A stretch of DNA of 64,000 bases from Ectopseudomonas chengduensis (GTDB lineage Bacteria; Pseudomonadota; Gammaproteobacteria; Pseudomonadales; Pseudomonadaceae): NCBI RefSeq assembly GCF_900102635.1, contig NZ_FMZQ01000005.1:124001-188000 (forward strand), given 5' to 3'. A program made the position numbers and the translations under genes. Under the pieces are notes generated by a model. It did no database searches. It was not told where the DNA came from and worked only from the letters and a program-made list of their open reading frames with translations. Positions 36,801-43,952 of the stretch are shown piece by piece (position 1 is the stretch's first letter; every line of letters starts with the position of its first letter).

Positions 36801-37316
36801 CGTCCTGGCCGGCCCCGTGTCGGTTGGGCGGGTGGTGCTGGGCATACGGGTGATCTGCTGCTGTTGGCGGATGTCATCAAGGCACTGGCCAGTGAGGTGG
36901 ATTGGGTCTTCTTCGGCATGTGTCCTGCGCAGTTGATGCCCTATGTCGCCGAGTATCATGCCGGGGTGAGCTTCGAGCGTTATCCACAGCGGTTGGCCAG
37001 CCTGGATCTGGATATTGCTCTGGCACCGCTTGAGCGCAATCGCTTCAATATATGCAAGAGCAATTTGCGTCTGCTGGAGTATGGCGCATGCGCATACCCG
37101 GTCATTTGTAGCGATATCGAACCTTATCGAGGTGTGCTCCCCGTGACCCGTGTCAGCAACCATAGCAAGGCTTGGGTCGAAGCGATTCGTGCTCATCTTG
37201 CCGATCCGCAGGCCAGTCGCCGTGCTGGGCTTGAATTGCAGGCGTACGTGTTGGCTGACTGGATGTTGACCGAGGAGGCGGCGCTGGAGTGGGGGCGTGC
37301 CTGGCTGCCCGACTGA
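30888..37316 (+). CDS. Giant multidomain flagellin-glycosylation protein (2142 aa)
   Basis: Predicted cytosolic enzyme chain without membrane segments. Modules in order: an unnamed N-terminal domain (1-160); a nucleotidyltransferase-like part (GDIDLLV, about 203); a SAM methyltransferase (VLELGAGSGS, about 409); a kinase/APH-like domain (645-780; D and N of DAIPRN about 754-759, FFDQEW about 770); a WbsX/GH99-like domain (about 898-1240; CWANENWTRRWDG, NAWNEWGEG); a degenerate GT2-like domain (about 1293-1500); a clear GT2 domain (about 1532-1760; RVSIVVHAQDQLPLL, ADVDFCLRARGDG); and a C-terminal GT4-like domain (about 1816-2142; GWAGGAGHTGD, RLLEYGACAYPVICSDI). Its place between flgL and fliC is that of flagellin glycosylation islands in P. 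aeruginosa and P. syringae. I infer it builds and attaches the flagellin glycan. GGAGAG precedes the ATG. The first 2.7 kb are AT-richer than the neighbours. Confidence 0.85.
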   Translation: MSVREIHLCIVWDRARHIQDAFIEQLRARFKLLAAYELTWSEERFATNLSRFYGKKLTADSDKQRHCGTGSFLVLLFEDESPVYAHRLTLGGRRRVNSAVFDLKDHFRSRAQGSLPIHATNDIDETRHDLFLLLGQRLEDFVASVADSEWQGQIKQLRQELVGDSSWASLPELFTALNETTPYVVLRNFDDLPGVYTSGEHGDIDLLVADENAALIANGHLVYAGEHRVHYAVNIAGEEVRFDFRRVGDSYYCASFAQDILARRTFDGRGFYTPCSNDHYYSLLYHALLHKPALSEEYAAKLSGLGDTIRARRLLCAMQTLDNFMVENGYRYTRPDDSTVYFNQGLLQSYFSSLSLKCPGDESRILPALRCAPNVAGGQQGSECLSFHLSKERFNLIRPFEHLISGRVLELGAGSGSLTEALSALPGTQIVALEPSQRLGQVLEKRCAGLTNVEVVVGALECLDKATFDHIILMDQALFADRFLGNEVEHSAALKTLLSRLQEYLAEDGTLLLVCENALSLGMLNGSQISANTAFGGQGCESFGRAALQQVLTDAGFLVNQWLYPFPDHRRPRTIVTQSALDMPLDLLPVLWGALNDASSSLELFPSAQLCRNVLSNGMLPDLANAFLVVANRKSVPAPVKPLLLHYSSGRKDVFAKVVEFEQRGSKVFVKNRRLYPDLAERDWLAVRDYEEPFYQGRHWQFELAEALKRPGWTFAVIQRWAARWFQALIQHAGLASRLDSLTAASLVPGSLFDAIPRNMCLQPNGEAVFFDQEWRGQKDLPLGYILFRGIFISLSSIRNVSEPWAGTPTNILSIYSYFCSAVGLPVERSLIERFVLIEQELQSIVGGWHWAAFSKPETFVLNIRPGYVEQSVRNDFMLSAEVEVCVDSTAPASTNQMPRMIAFHLPQFHQVAENDRWWGEGFTEWTNVRQGTPTFDGHYQPHVPGEMGYYDLSDISVLERQAALAREHGLEGFCFYYYWFDGKRLLEKPVDMLLEHPEIDLPFCLCWANENWTRRWDGGDQEVLIAQTYDPAQHEHFARDLTPYLSDPRYIRVAGKPVVLVYRGDIIPDLPGTLAAWRQAWRQAGIGEVYLVGVESFRVYDPDVVGFDANCEFLPHQVNASQIAPDEPLLLPQLPLQFLGDYNKLADHWSERPRPPYKRFRSLVPSWDNSARRRKGRAGLFVNATPARYQSWLERTLERTCEEFEGDERLVFINAWNEWGEGCHLEPDERFGRGYLEATRDAQQALQKRLPIQAQPSNAFQQDYQQWCASRVLAPGERARVAERMASWGALPRILIVIDVSDAAAEVLQSTLDSLDRQTYGAEQVWLRSEPLSVQCDASLEWLPEAQDWAILDGHLERAEYDWLLLLRAGDVLDEQTLLLLADHSANHTGLACCYFDEDRVLDGEYTEPFFKPDFNLDLLRSYPYCGRVLAFERKALLEVGGFIGNFATLSPVDLLWRLFERKGFGSVGHIAHVLIHSSYGLGRWLAEGAVQEQVALVTSAHLSRLGISHQVSPGSVAPLARVHYGAAAQPRVSIVVHAQDQLPLLQRCVESILEKTSYRHYELMLIDNASQQAESLDWFAGMQAMAGSSLQVIRLDQAHSRAALFNLAAARAQGEYLLLLSADTAVIEPGWLEAMLNHAQRPEVGIVGARLIGADQRILHAGLILGLYGVVGSPFEGADARQPGYMHRALVEQNYSAVSADCMLVRRDVLLALQGFDESEQAQSFADVDFCLRARGDGYLTVWTPYATLLQGSSGSRAQQAMSDASIDLFYERWLGIAAADPAYSRSLSLQADFRLEAVTEQLPWQPFVARAVPSFLCLAADRFGSGQYRVIQPFNALRDYGFAQGAISSYLHTPLHIERMAPDAIILQRLYGAFEPQLRRLKAFSSAFKVFELDDYILELPELSEHRGAFGKHVERELSQAVALCDRLVVSTEELGHALRHLHPDIRVAQNRLEPTLWNVQPVPSPRRRPGRPRVGWAGGAGHTGDLLLLADVIKALASEVDWVFFGMCPAQLMPYVAEYHAGVSFERYPQRLASLDLDIALAPLERNRFNICKSNLRLLEYGACAYPVICSDIEPYRGVLPVTRVSNHSKAWVEAIRAHLADPQASRRAGLELQAYVLADWMLTEEAALEWGRAWLPD

Positions 37317-37549
37317 TTCGCTTGAGAGGCATCTTGGCATAGCGCAAGTGTGGAGCGGCGCAGCAAGGCGGCACTCCTGCGCCAGGCTGTACTGCGCGGT
37401 GGGTGTGGTGGCATGGGATTGTTCGCGCACTGCGCGCCACCTCTTGCTCGTTCGCAGAGTGCGCAGATCCATAAGCTTCTGCTGTGAAAGATTTTTTCTT
37501 TCTCTTGTTCTGTCAGTATTTTGGCTCGAAAAAAAAATCAAAGAAATGC
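37317..37549. other. fliC upstream region
   Basis: About 230 bases, AT-rich near 37485-37545 with an A9 run. No gene visible. It may hold a regulatory UP-like element for the fliC promoter. Confidence 0.4.
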
Positions 37550-37576
37550 TAAAGGATTGGCCAGGGGCGACGATAA
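37550..37576 (+). promoter_or_regulatory. FliA (sigma-28) promoter of fliC
   Basis: TAAA, 15 bases, GACGATAA: one mismatch in the -10 to GCCGATAA and correct spacing. The predicted leader is about 75 bases. Confidence 0.82.
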
Positions 37577-37657
37577 CCCCAGTGAAAGCTCTCTAGGCCA
37601 TCCCGGGCGGTTGCCAAGGCCGGGAGTCGTACAAGCCCACACCACGAGGTTCTCGTC

Positions 37658-39100
37658 ATGGCTCTTACCGTCAATACCAACATTGCATCGCTCAACACCC
37701 AAAAGAACCTGAACAAGGCGTCCGACGCCCTGTCCACCACCATGCAGCGTCTGTCCAGTGGCCTGAAAATCAACAGCGCCAAGGACGATGCGGCCGGCCT
37801 GCAAATCTCCAACCGCCTGACCAGCCAGATCAACGGCCTGAACGTGGCGACCAAGAACGCCAACGACGGCATCTCCATCGCCCAGACTGCTGAAGGCGCG
37901 ATGCAGGAATCCACCAACATCCTGCAGCGTATGCGTGAGCTCTCCCTGCAGTCGGCCAACGGCTCTAACAGCGCTGAAGATCGTGCATCCCTGCAGGCTG
38001 AGTACGCACAGCTGACTACTGAGCTGACCCGTATTGCTGAAACCACCACCTTCGGTGGTCGTAACCTGCTCGATGGCTCCTTCGGCACCACCAGCTTCCA
38101 GGTGGGCGCCAACGCCAACGAAACCATCAACGTGACCCTGGGCAATGTCTCGGCAACCAAGATCGGTTCGCAGCAGGTGCAGAGCCTGGCCATCACTCCC
38201 GATACTACAGGTGTTGCCAGTGGCTCCATTACTGTTACCGGTAGCGGTGAGGCCAAGACCGTCTCTATTGAAGATGGCGCTTCGGCCAAGGATATTGCCA
38301 AGGCACTCGATGGTGCCGTAACTGGTCTCAGTGCATCGGCGCGTACCGTCGCTAAGCTGGAAGTTGACGCTGCTGCATCGGGCACTCCGGCGAACTTCAG
38401 CATCCAAGTCGGTGATTCCAAAGCCATCGACATGATCGGTGTGGACAGCCTTGGCAGCCTGGCCGAGCAGTTGAGTTCCAACGCCTCTGCTCTGGGTATC
38501 GCCGTTAATTTCAACGAAAGCACCCAAGAGCTGAGCATTACCTCTGAGTCGGGCGAGAACATCGTCTTCGGTGAGGTTTCGACCGCTGGCGTGACGTCCT
38601 CGTTGACTAACGTCAAGGTGAATGTTCAGAATGGCTCCGGTGAATATGCTGCTAATGGTACAACGATTACCGATGACATGATCGTTACCGGTGCGGTTGA
38701 GCTGAACTCGGCCAAGTCTTACTCCTTGGCTGGCGGAGGTGTGACGGGCTTGTTTAGCACTGGCACCACCGCCTCGTCTTCGCTGACCAGTATTGCCGAT
38801 ACGGATATCACCAGTGCCACGGGGGCTCAAAATGCCATCGCTGTAATCGACAAGGCCATCTCCAACATCGATTCGCAGCGTGCTGACCTCGGTGCCGTAC
38901 AGAACCGCTTCGACAGCACTGTGTCCAACCTGGCAAGCATCTCGGAAAACTCCACCTCCGCTCGTGGCCGGATTCAGGATGCCGACTTCGCCGCTGAAAC
39001 GGCCGAGCTGACCAAGCAACAGACCCTGCAGCAAGCGTCTACTGCTATCCTGGCTCAGGCCAACCAGTTGCCTTCCTCGGTACTGAGTCTGCTGCAGTAA
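37658..39100 (+). CDS. fliC: FliC, flagellin
   Basis: 480-aa filament subunit. Conserved D0/D1 ends are residues 1 to about 165 ([40 protein letters not shown]) and about 395-480 ([40 protein letters not shown]). The middle is variable and rich in Ser, Thr, Ala and Gly, with many sites for O-glycosylation by the neighbouring giant enzyme. The TLR5-recognised D1 stretch [17 protein letters not shown] (89-105) is close to the classic sequence, so recognition is likely. GAGGT lies nine bases before the ATG. Confidence 0.97.
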   Translation: MALTVNTNIASLNTQKNLNKASDALSTTMQRLSSGLKINSAKDDAAGLQISNRLTSQINGLNVATKNANDGISIAQTAEGAMQESTNILQRMRELSLQSANGSNSAEDRASLQAEYAQLTTELTRIAETTTFGGRNLLDGSFGTTSFQVGANANETINVTLGNVSATKIGSQQVQSLAITPDTTGVASGSITVTGSGEAKTVSIEDGASAKDIAKALDGAVTGLSASARTVAKLEVDAAASGTPANFSIQVGDSKAIDMIGVDSLGSLAEQLSSNASALGIAVNFNESTQELSITSESGENIVFGEVSTAGVTSSLTNVKVNVQNGSGEYAANGTTITDDMIVTGAVELNSAKSYSLAGGGVTGLFSTGTTASSSLTSIADTDITSATGAQNAIAVIDKAISNIDSQRADLGAVQNRFDSTVSNLASISENSTSARGRIQDADFAAETAELTKQQTLQQASTAILAQANQLPSSVLSLLQ

Positions 39101-39120
39101 GCTGAAGTCTGACACGGTCG

Positions 39121-39150
39121 AGGGGGAAGTGCGTAAGCCTTCCCCCTTTG
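39121..39150 (+). terminator. Terminator after fliC
   Basis: Perfect 9-base stem AGGGGGAAG/CTTCCCCCT with a 9-base loop, then TTG. Probably partial, so that some transcription continues into flaG. Confidence 0.72.
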
Positions 39151-39169
39151 CCCATTGCGGGGTGAACCT

Positions 39170-39535
39170 ATGACCATTTCCAGCGTTACACCCATAAGCA
39201 CCGTGGTGCCGACCCAGCGTCAGGCCGGTGTGGGTAGAGAGTCGCCTGTCGGGCAGCCCCCAGTGCAAGTGGAGGATTCCTCGGCTAGCAGTGAGCAATC
39301 GGCAGAAATGCCGCGCGATCAACTGGAGTCTGTCGTGGCCAATATGCAAAATGCCATGCAGTCCATCCGTCGAGACATCAATTTTCAACTGGACGACAGC
39401 ACCGGGCGTGTCGTGGTCAAGGTTGTTGATGGCAGTTCCGGCGAAGTGGTTCGGCAGATTCCGTCCGAAGAGGCGCTCGAGCTGGCGGCGCGTCTGGAAG
39501 ACATGCGCAGTCTCTTGTTCCGTGAAGAGGCTTGA
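39170..39535 (+). CDS. flaG: FlaG, filament-length-related protein
   Basis: 121-aa protein of the FlaG family, which influences filament length in Pseudomonas and Aeromonas; its exact role is unclear. The N-terminal 60 residues are polar and low complexity. The conserved FlaG domain is about residues 60-118 (INFQLDDSTGRVVVKVVDGSSGEVVRQIPSEEALELAARL). ATG 39170 has GGGGTGA upstream. It lies between fliC and fliD as in other pseudomonads. Confidence 0.93.
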   Translation: MTISSVTPISTVVPTQRQAGVGRESPVGQPPVQVEDSSASSEQSAEMPRDQLESVVANMQNAMQSIRRDINFQLDDSTGRVVVKVVDGSSGEVVRQIPSEEALELAARLEDMRSLLFREEA

Positions 39536-39536
39536 G

Positions 39537-39552
39537 TGGCCCGTTAATTGCT
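39537..39552 (+). promoter_or_regulatory. Candidate sigma-54 promoter of fliD
   Basis: TGGCCCGTTAATTGCT has GG and GC at exact spacing, with one mismatch to TGGCAC. It overlaps the flaG stop region and lies about 44 bases before the fliD ATG. Confidence 0.6.
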
Positions 39553-39595
39553 GAGTGTCTGCTAGGCGTCAATTATTCGTTGCGAGGAGGTTGTC

Positions 39596-40999
39596 ATGGT
39601 TGTCACGAGCGTAGGCCTGGGGTCCGGGATTGATATCAAAGCGATCGTAGAGGCCACGATAGCGTCCGAAAAAGCGCCCAAGCAGGCGCAGATCGACCGT
39701 CTGACGACCAAGACCGATACCAGTATCTCGGCCATCGGCACGTTGAAAAGCGCCCTTGAAGCTTTCGAGGCGGCGCTGACCAGTCTTACGACGGCTTCCA
39801 GTAGCTTCGATGCCCTCAGTGGCACCTCATCTTCCAGCTCTGTCGCCAGCGTGACGGCGGGTAACACGGCTGTGGCGGGCAGCTACAGCCTCGAAGTGAC
39901 CAGCCTGGCCAAGGCTTCCAAGGTGGCCAGCGCCAGTCAGCCAGGTGGCTCCTCGACCACTTACGCCTCTGGCGGCACCTTGACCATCGATGTGGGGAGT
40001 AACGCCTCCTACGACGTTGAGATTAAGGCGGGTGCCTCGCTGACGGAAATTCGCGACGCAATCAACTCGCAACTGTCCTCGTCTGCCGGCATCAGTGCCA
40101 ACATCGTCACCGATTCCAATGGCTCGCGCTTGGTGCTGTCTTCGGAAACCACGGGTGAGGGCACTGATCTTTACGTCAAGGGCACGGGTGATCTCGCTGC
40201 GCTTAACGTCAATATCGATGAGGATGGCAATAAGAGCCTGACGCAGCAGAGCGGTACGTCCGCTGGCTACATCACGCAGGCCAGTAATGCGTCCTATAAG
40301 CTCGACGGTCTCGAGTTGAGCAGCTCTTCGAACACCGTGACGGCTCTCAGTGGCTTGAGCATCAAGCTGGCTGGTGAGGGCAGTACTACCCTCACCGTGG
40401 CGGCCAATACCGACGGTTTGAAAACCTCGATAGAAAGCTTCGTTACGGCTTACAACACCTTGATGACCGTTACCAATGCATTGACTAAGGTGACGGCCAG
40501 TGAAGATGGCTCCAGCACCGATGCAGGGGCTCTGGTGGGGGATGCGTCGGTTCGCTCGCTATTGAACTCGGTGCGTAGCGCCATGGTCGAGCCTTCTACC
40601 AGTAGCGGTGAGCTGAGTATTCTTGCGCAGCTAGGCATCACGACTAAGAAGGACGGTACGCTTGAGGTTGACAGTGATGTATTGAATAGCGCCTTGGCGA
40701 GCCAGTACACCAATGTCAAGGAGTTCTTCGCGGGCGATAATGGCTTGATACCTCGCCTCAAGGAGGTAGTCAGTCCTTATACGGCCACGGGTGGCTTGTT
40801 GGAGACGCGTATCGAGGCGTTGAATATGACCAAGTCGCAACTGACCGAGCAGCAGGAAGCCTTGGACCGTCGTATCGAGAACCTGACCACCACCCTCTAC
40901 ACCAAGTACAACAACATGGACACCCTGGTTGCCCAGTTGACCGCCACCAGTAACAGCATCATGTCAACGCTCAATGCGCTGAATAACTCAAAAGACTGA
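39596..40999 (+). CDS. fliD: FliD, filament cap protein
   Basis: 467-aa cap protein (HAP2) that helps flagellin fold at the filament tip; in P. aeruginosa it also binds mucin. The N-terminus is VTSVGLGSGIDIKAIVEATIASEKAPKQAQIDRL, the middle is Ser/Thr-rich, and the C-terminal coil is LTEQQEALDRRIENLTTTLYTKYNNMDTLVAQL. GAGGAGG precedes the ATG. Confidence 0.96.
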   Translation: MVVTSVGLGSGIDIKAIVEATIASEKAPKQAQIDRLTTKTDTSISAIGTLKSALEAFEAALTSLTTASSSFDALSGTSSSSSVASVTAGNTAVAGSYSLEVTSLAKASKVASASQPGGSSTTYASGGTLTIDVGSNASYDVEIKAGASLTEIRDAINSQLSSSAGISANIVTDSNGSRLVLSSETTGEGTDLYVKGTGDLAALNVNIDEDGNKSLTQQSGTSAGYITQASNASYKLDGLELSSSSNTVTALSGLSIKLAGEGSTTLTVAANTDGLKTSIESFVTAYNTLMTVTNALTKVTASEDGSSTDAGALVGDASVRSLLNSVRSAMVEPSTSSGELSILAQLGITTKKDGTLEVDSDVLNSALASQYTNVKEFFAGDNGLIPRLKEVVSPYTATGGLLETRIEALNMTKSQLTEQQEALDRRIENLTTTLYTKYNNMDTLVAQLTATSNSIMSTLNALNNSKD

Positions 41000-41179
41000 G
41001 TGTCGTTCAGTGTCTCAGATGGGTCGGTGCGTTCAGCCTGACCCTGGCTCTCGCCTCGTGCTTTATGTGTGTTCCTGATAGGCTGAGTGGCCTGTATCGG
41101 GAGCATTGTCTTGAGCGTCGTTCAAGATGGGGTGTGTTGTATGGTGGCCTGCAATGCCAAAAGAAAGGGTAACCGCCGC

Positions 41180-41206
41180 TAAAGCTTTCGATGAGCACGT
41201 CGATAA
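41180..41206 (+). promoter_or_regulatory. Candidate FliA (sigma-28) promoter of fliST
   Basis: TAAAG...GTCGATAA with 15 bases between TAAA and the -10, one mismatch to GCCGATAA. It lies in the 250-base gap after fliD; the predicted leader is about 39 bases. Confidence 0.72.
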
Positions 41207-41251
41207 CTGAGGTAAGTAGGTTTACCAGCTCAGGCAATAGGAGCAGTCGTC

Positions 41252-41629
41252 ATGTATGCAGCATCAGCACTCAGACAGTATCAGCAGGTCAACACTCAGG
41301 CTCAGCTCGTCGAGGCTAGCCCTCATCGTTTGATTCAGATGCTTCTCGAGGGGGCGCTGGATCGTCTGGCTCAGGCTCAGGGGGCGATGATGCGTGGCCA
41401 GGTTGCTGAGAAGGGCTTATTGATTGGCAAGGCTGTAAAAATCGTCTGCGGTTTGCGCGAGGCGCTGAACAAGGAGCAGGGTGGGCAACTGGCTGAAAAT
41501 CTCGATGGCCTTTACGAGTACATCGTCCACCAGTTGACCCAGGCCAATCTCAAGAACGACGCCCAGGCGTTGCAACATGTTGCCTCCCTGCTACGAGAGA
41601 TCAAAGAAGGCTGGGACGGCATCGCCTGA
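41252..41629 (+). CDS. fliS: FliS, flagellin export chaperone
   Basis: 125-aa four-helix chaperone that binds the flagellin C-terminus and prevents premature assembly. Family features are ALRQYQQVNTQAQLVEASPHRLIQMLLEGALDRL and the C-terminal YEYIVHQLTQANLKNDAQAL. AGGAG precedes the ATG. Confidence 0.96.
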   Translation: MYAASALRQYQQVNTQAQLVEASPHRLIQMLLEGALDRLAQAQGAMMRGQVAEKGLLIGKAVKIVCGLREALNKEQGGQLAENLDGLYEYIVHQLTQANLKNDAQALQHVASLLREIKEGWDGIA

Positions 41630-41652
41630 TCGTTTATCCATAGGAGTAAGTC

Positions 41653-41949
41653 ATGAGCTCATCCGTTCAGCGTTTGCAGGCGACCCGACAGGCCCTGTGT
41701 GATGCCCTGGCCAACCAGGATTGGAGCGCCATTGGCGAGTTGGATCTGCAATGCCGCATGGCGGTGGATGCCGCCATGTTCGAGGGTCAGCAGGATGAAG
41801 AGCAGCTTCGCTCCAGCCTGGAGCAATTGCTTGACCTCTACCGTGAGTTGGTGGGTATCTGCCAGGGCGAGCAGCGGCGCTTGGCCGGTGAGTTATTGCA
41901 GCTCAACCAGTCTCATCAGGGCGCCAAGGTCTATCAGTTGTTCGGTTGA
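41653..41949 (+). CDS. fliT: FliT-like flagellar chaperone
   Basis: 98-aa helical protein in the fliT position after fliS. FliT-family proteins are chaperones for FliD and contact the export ATPase complex. Sequence: LQATRQALCDALANQDWSAIGELDLQCR, then two further amphipathic helices ending in a conserved-looking SHQGAKVYQLFG. The Pseudomonas version is weakly similar to enterobacterial FliT, so the name rests partly on position. TAGGAG lies upstream. Confidence 0.8.
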   Translation: MSSSVQRLQATRQALCDALANQDWSAIGELDLQCRMAVDAAMFEGQQDEEQLRSSLEQLLDLYRELVGICQGEQRRLAGELLQLNQSHQGAKVYQLFG

Positions 41950-42091
41950 GAGGCCTAGCATCGCTTTTGCTGTTTGAGTCTTTAGCTGCACATTAAACTG
42001 CAATTGTCGTCTTTTCACAGACGATTCCCTTCTTCCATGTAGAAGGCCGCATTCAGGCTCGAACGCCAGTGCAAATATTCACGCCATAAAA

Positions 42092-42120
42092 TTGACTACA
42101 TCCGGTATATTGACTTTACT
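42092..42120 (+). promoter_or_regulatory. Candidate sigma-70 promoter of fleQ
   Basis: TTGACT, 17 bases, TTTACT. Weak -10. fleQ is the top of the flagellar hierarchy and is expected to use sigma-70; no sigma-54 site is seen here. Confidence 0.3.
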
Positions 42121-42195
42121 ACTGGCTAATTGCCGGTTTTCGCTAAGTCCTCGGCGTACCATTTCCCCTCACTTCTCGGGCCAGACGTATACAAG

Positions 42196-43671
42196 ATGTG
42201 GCGTGAAACCAAAATCCTGTTGATCGACGACAATGCTGTGCGCCGCCACGAGCTGGCGATAATTCTGAATTTTCTCGGGGGAGAGCACCTGACTTGCACC
42301 AGTCAGGACTGGCGCGCTGCGGTGGCTGAGCTGGGTTCGAGTCGCGAAGTGCTCAGTGTTTTGCTTGGCGATGTCGAGGCCAAGGGCGGTGTGCTCGAAT
42401 TGACCAAGCAGATTGCTGGCTGGGATGAGTTCCTGCCGTTATTGACGGTCGGCGACACCAGTATCGTCGAGTGGCCGGAGGATTTGCGCAGGCGTGTATT
42501 GGCCAGCCTGGAGACTCCGCTTAGCTATAACAAGTTGCTCGACTCGCTGCATCGCGCCCAGGTCTACCGTGAAATGTACGACCAGGCGCGTGATCGTGGT
42601 CGGCAGCGCGAGCCCAATCTGTTTCGCAGCCTGGTCGGTACCAGCCGGGCCATTCAGCAGGTGCGGCAGATGATGCAGCAGGTCGCCGATACCGAGGCCA
42701 GCGTGTTGATCCTCGGTGAGTCCGGAACTGGCAAGGAAGTGGTGGCGCGCAATCTGCACTACCACTCCAAGCGTCGCGAGGCACCGTTCGTGCCGGTCAA
42801 CTGTGGCGCCATTCCGGCCGAGTTGCTGGAAAGCGAGTTGTTCGGTCACGAGAAGGGTGCCTTTACTGGGGCCATTACCAGTCGGGCAGGGCGCTTCGAG
42901 CTCGCCAACGGCGGTACGCTGTTTCTCGATGAGATCGGCGACATGCCGCTGCCGATGCAGGTCAAGCTGCTGCGTGTGTTGCAGGAACGAACCTTCGAGC
43001 GTGTCGGCAGCAACAAGACGCAGACCGCCGATGTGCGCATCATCGCCGCCACGCACAAGAACCTGGAGAAGATGATCGAGGATGGCAGTTTCCGTGAGGA
43101 CCTGTATTACCGCCTCAACGTCTTCCCGATCGAGATGGCGCCGCTGCGCGAGCGTATCGAAGATATCCCGCTGCTGATGAACGAGCTGATTTCGCGTATG
43201 GAGCACGAGAAGCGCGGCTCCATTCGTTTCAACTCGGCAGCCATCATGTCGCTGTGCCGCCACGATTGGGCGGGCAACGTGCGTGAGCTGGCTAACTTGG
43301 TGGAGCGCATGGCGATCATGCATCCCTATGGCGTGATCGGGGTGGGCGAGTTGCCGAAGAAGTTCCGTCATGTCGATGACGAAGATGAGCAGCTTGCGGC
43401 CAGCTTGCGCGATGAAATGGAAGAGCGCGCTGCGATCATGGCCGGTTTACCGGGCCTTGATACGCCAGCCATGCTGCCGCCGGAGGGGCTGGATCTGAAG
43501 GACTACCTCGGTAATCTGGAGCAGGGCCTTATCCAGCAGGCGCTGGACGATGCGGGCGGTGTGGTGGCGCGTGCGGCTGAGCGCCTGCGTATTCGCCGTA
43601 CCACTCTGGTGGAGAAGATGCGCAAGTACGGCATGAGTCGCCGTGAAGAGGATGGTCAGGACGAGGATTGA
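42196..43671 (+). CDS. fleQ: FleQ, master flagellar regulator and c-di-GMP sensor
   Basis: 491-aa sigma-54 enhancer-binding ATPase. It activates flagellar genes and, when c-di-GMP is bound, switches biofilm genes. The N-terminal FleQ receiver-like domain ([20 protein letters not shown]) lacks a full acidic pocket. The AAA+ domain (about residues 145-375) has GESGTGKEV (Walker A), GAFTGA (sigma-54 contact) and [11 protein letters not shown] (Walker B). The c-di-GMP-related arginine segment is [11 protein letters not shown] just before it. The C-terminal helix-turn-helix is [25 protein letters not shown] 42196 matches the P. aeruginosa start; the open frame extends upstream to 42130. Confidence 0.96.
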   Translation: MWRETKILLIDDNAVRRHELAIILNFLGGEHLTCTSQDWRAAVAELGSSREVLSVLLGDVEAKGGVLELTKQIAGWDEFLPLLTVGDTSIVEWPEDLRRRVLASLETPLSYNKLLDSLHRAQVYREMYDQARDRGRQREPNLFRSLVGTSRAIQQVRQMMQQVADTEASVLILGESGTGKEVVARNLHYHSKRREAPFVPVNCGAIPAELLESELFGHEKGAFTGAITSRAGRFELANGGTLFLDEIGDMPLPMQVKLLRVLQERTFERVGSNKTQTADVRIIAATHKNLEKMIEDGSFREDLYYRLNVFPIEMAPLRERIEDIPLLMNELISRMEHEKRGSIRFNSAAIMSLCRHDWAGNVRELANLVERMAIMHPYGVIGVGELPKKFRHVDDEDEQLAASLRDEMEERAAIMAGLPGLDTPAMLPPEGLDLKDYLGNLEQGLIQQALDDAGGVVARAAERLRIRRTTLVEKMRKYGMSRREEDGQDED

Positions 43672-43708
43672 TTCCTCAGCCTCAGGCTAAGGAAACTCTG
43701 GAAAACTC

Positions 43709-43777
43709 GTCATTCCCGCGCAGGCGGGAATCCAGAACCTGCGAAACTCCTGGGCTCCCGCCTTCGCGGGAGTGACG
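43709..43777. repeat. Inverted pair of CCCGCGxAGGCGGG repeats
   Basis: GTCATTCCCGCG-type unit at 43709-43735 and its inverted partner at 43750-43777 (CCCGCCTTCGCGGGAGTGAC). Same family as the repeats around the GIY-YIG gene near 46.7-47.2 kb. Confidence 0.85.
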
Positions 43778-43816
43778 GTAAGTAACTTTTTCAGAACATC
43801 CGTAACGCCGCAAAGA

Positions 43817-43854
43817 AAGCCGGAGCTTTGACGCAAGCTCCGGCTTCGTTTTTT
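43817..43854 (+). terminator. Terminator after fleQ
   Basis: Perfect stem AGCCGGAGCTT/AAGCTCCGGCT with a 6-base loop followed by TCGTTTTTT. Confidence 0.88.
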
Positions 43855-43883
43855 CAAGTGGTTGAAAAATAAGAATAAAAAAG

Positions 43884-43900
43884 TAGGCACGGGTATTGCT
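43884..43900 (+). promoter_or_regulatory. Sigma-54 promoter of fleSR
   Basis: TAGGCACGGGTATTGCT: GG and GC at exact spacing, one mismatch to consensus. The expected start is about 40 bases before the fleS ATG. FleQ-dependent by analogy with P. aeruginosa. Confidence 0.8.
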
Positions 43901-43952
43901 AAGGCTCTTGTATCCGACCGTCTTCTGACGGTACGTCGTACGAGAGAAGCAG

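Noticed and set aside
37538..39388. 616-codon antisense frame opposite fliC and flaG
   Set aside because: Shadow of codon bias in fliC; no domains and no start context.
41950..42195. Sigma-54 promoter before fleQ
   Set aside because: No GG-N10-GC match at a useful position; consistent with sigma-70 control of the master regulator.
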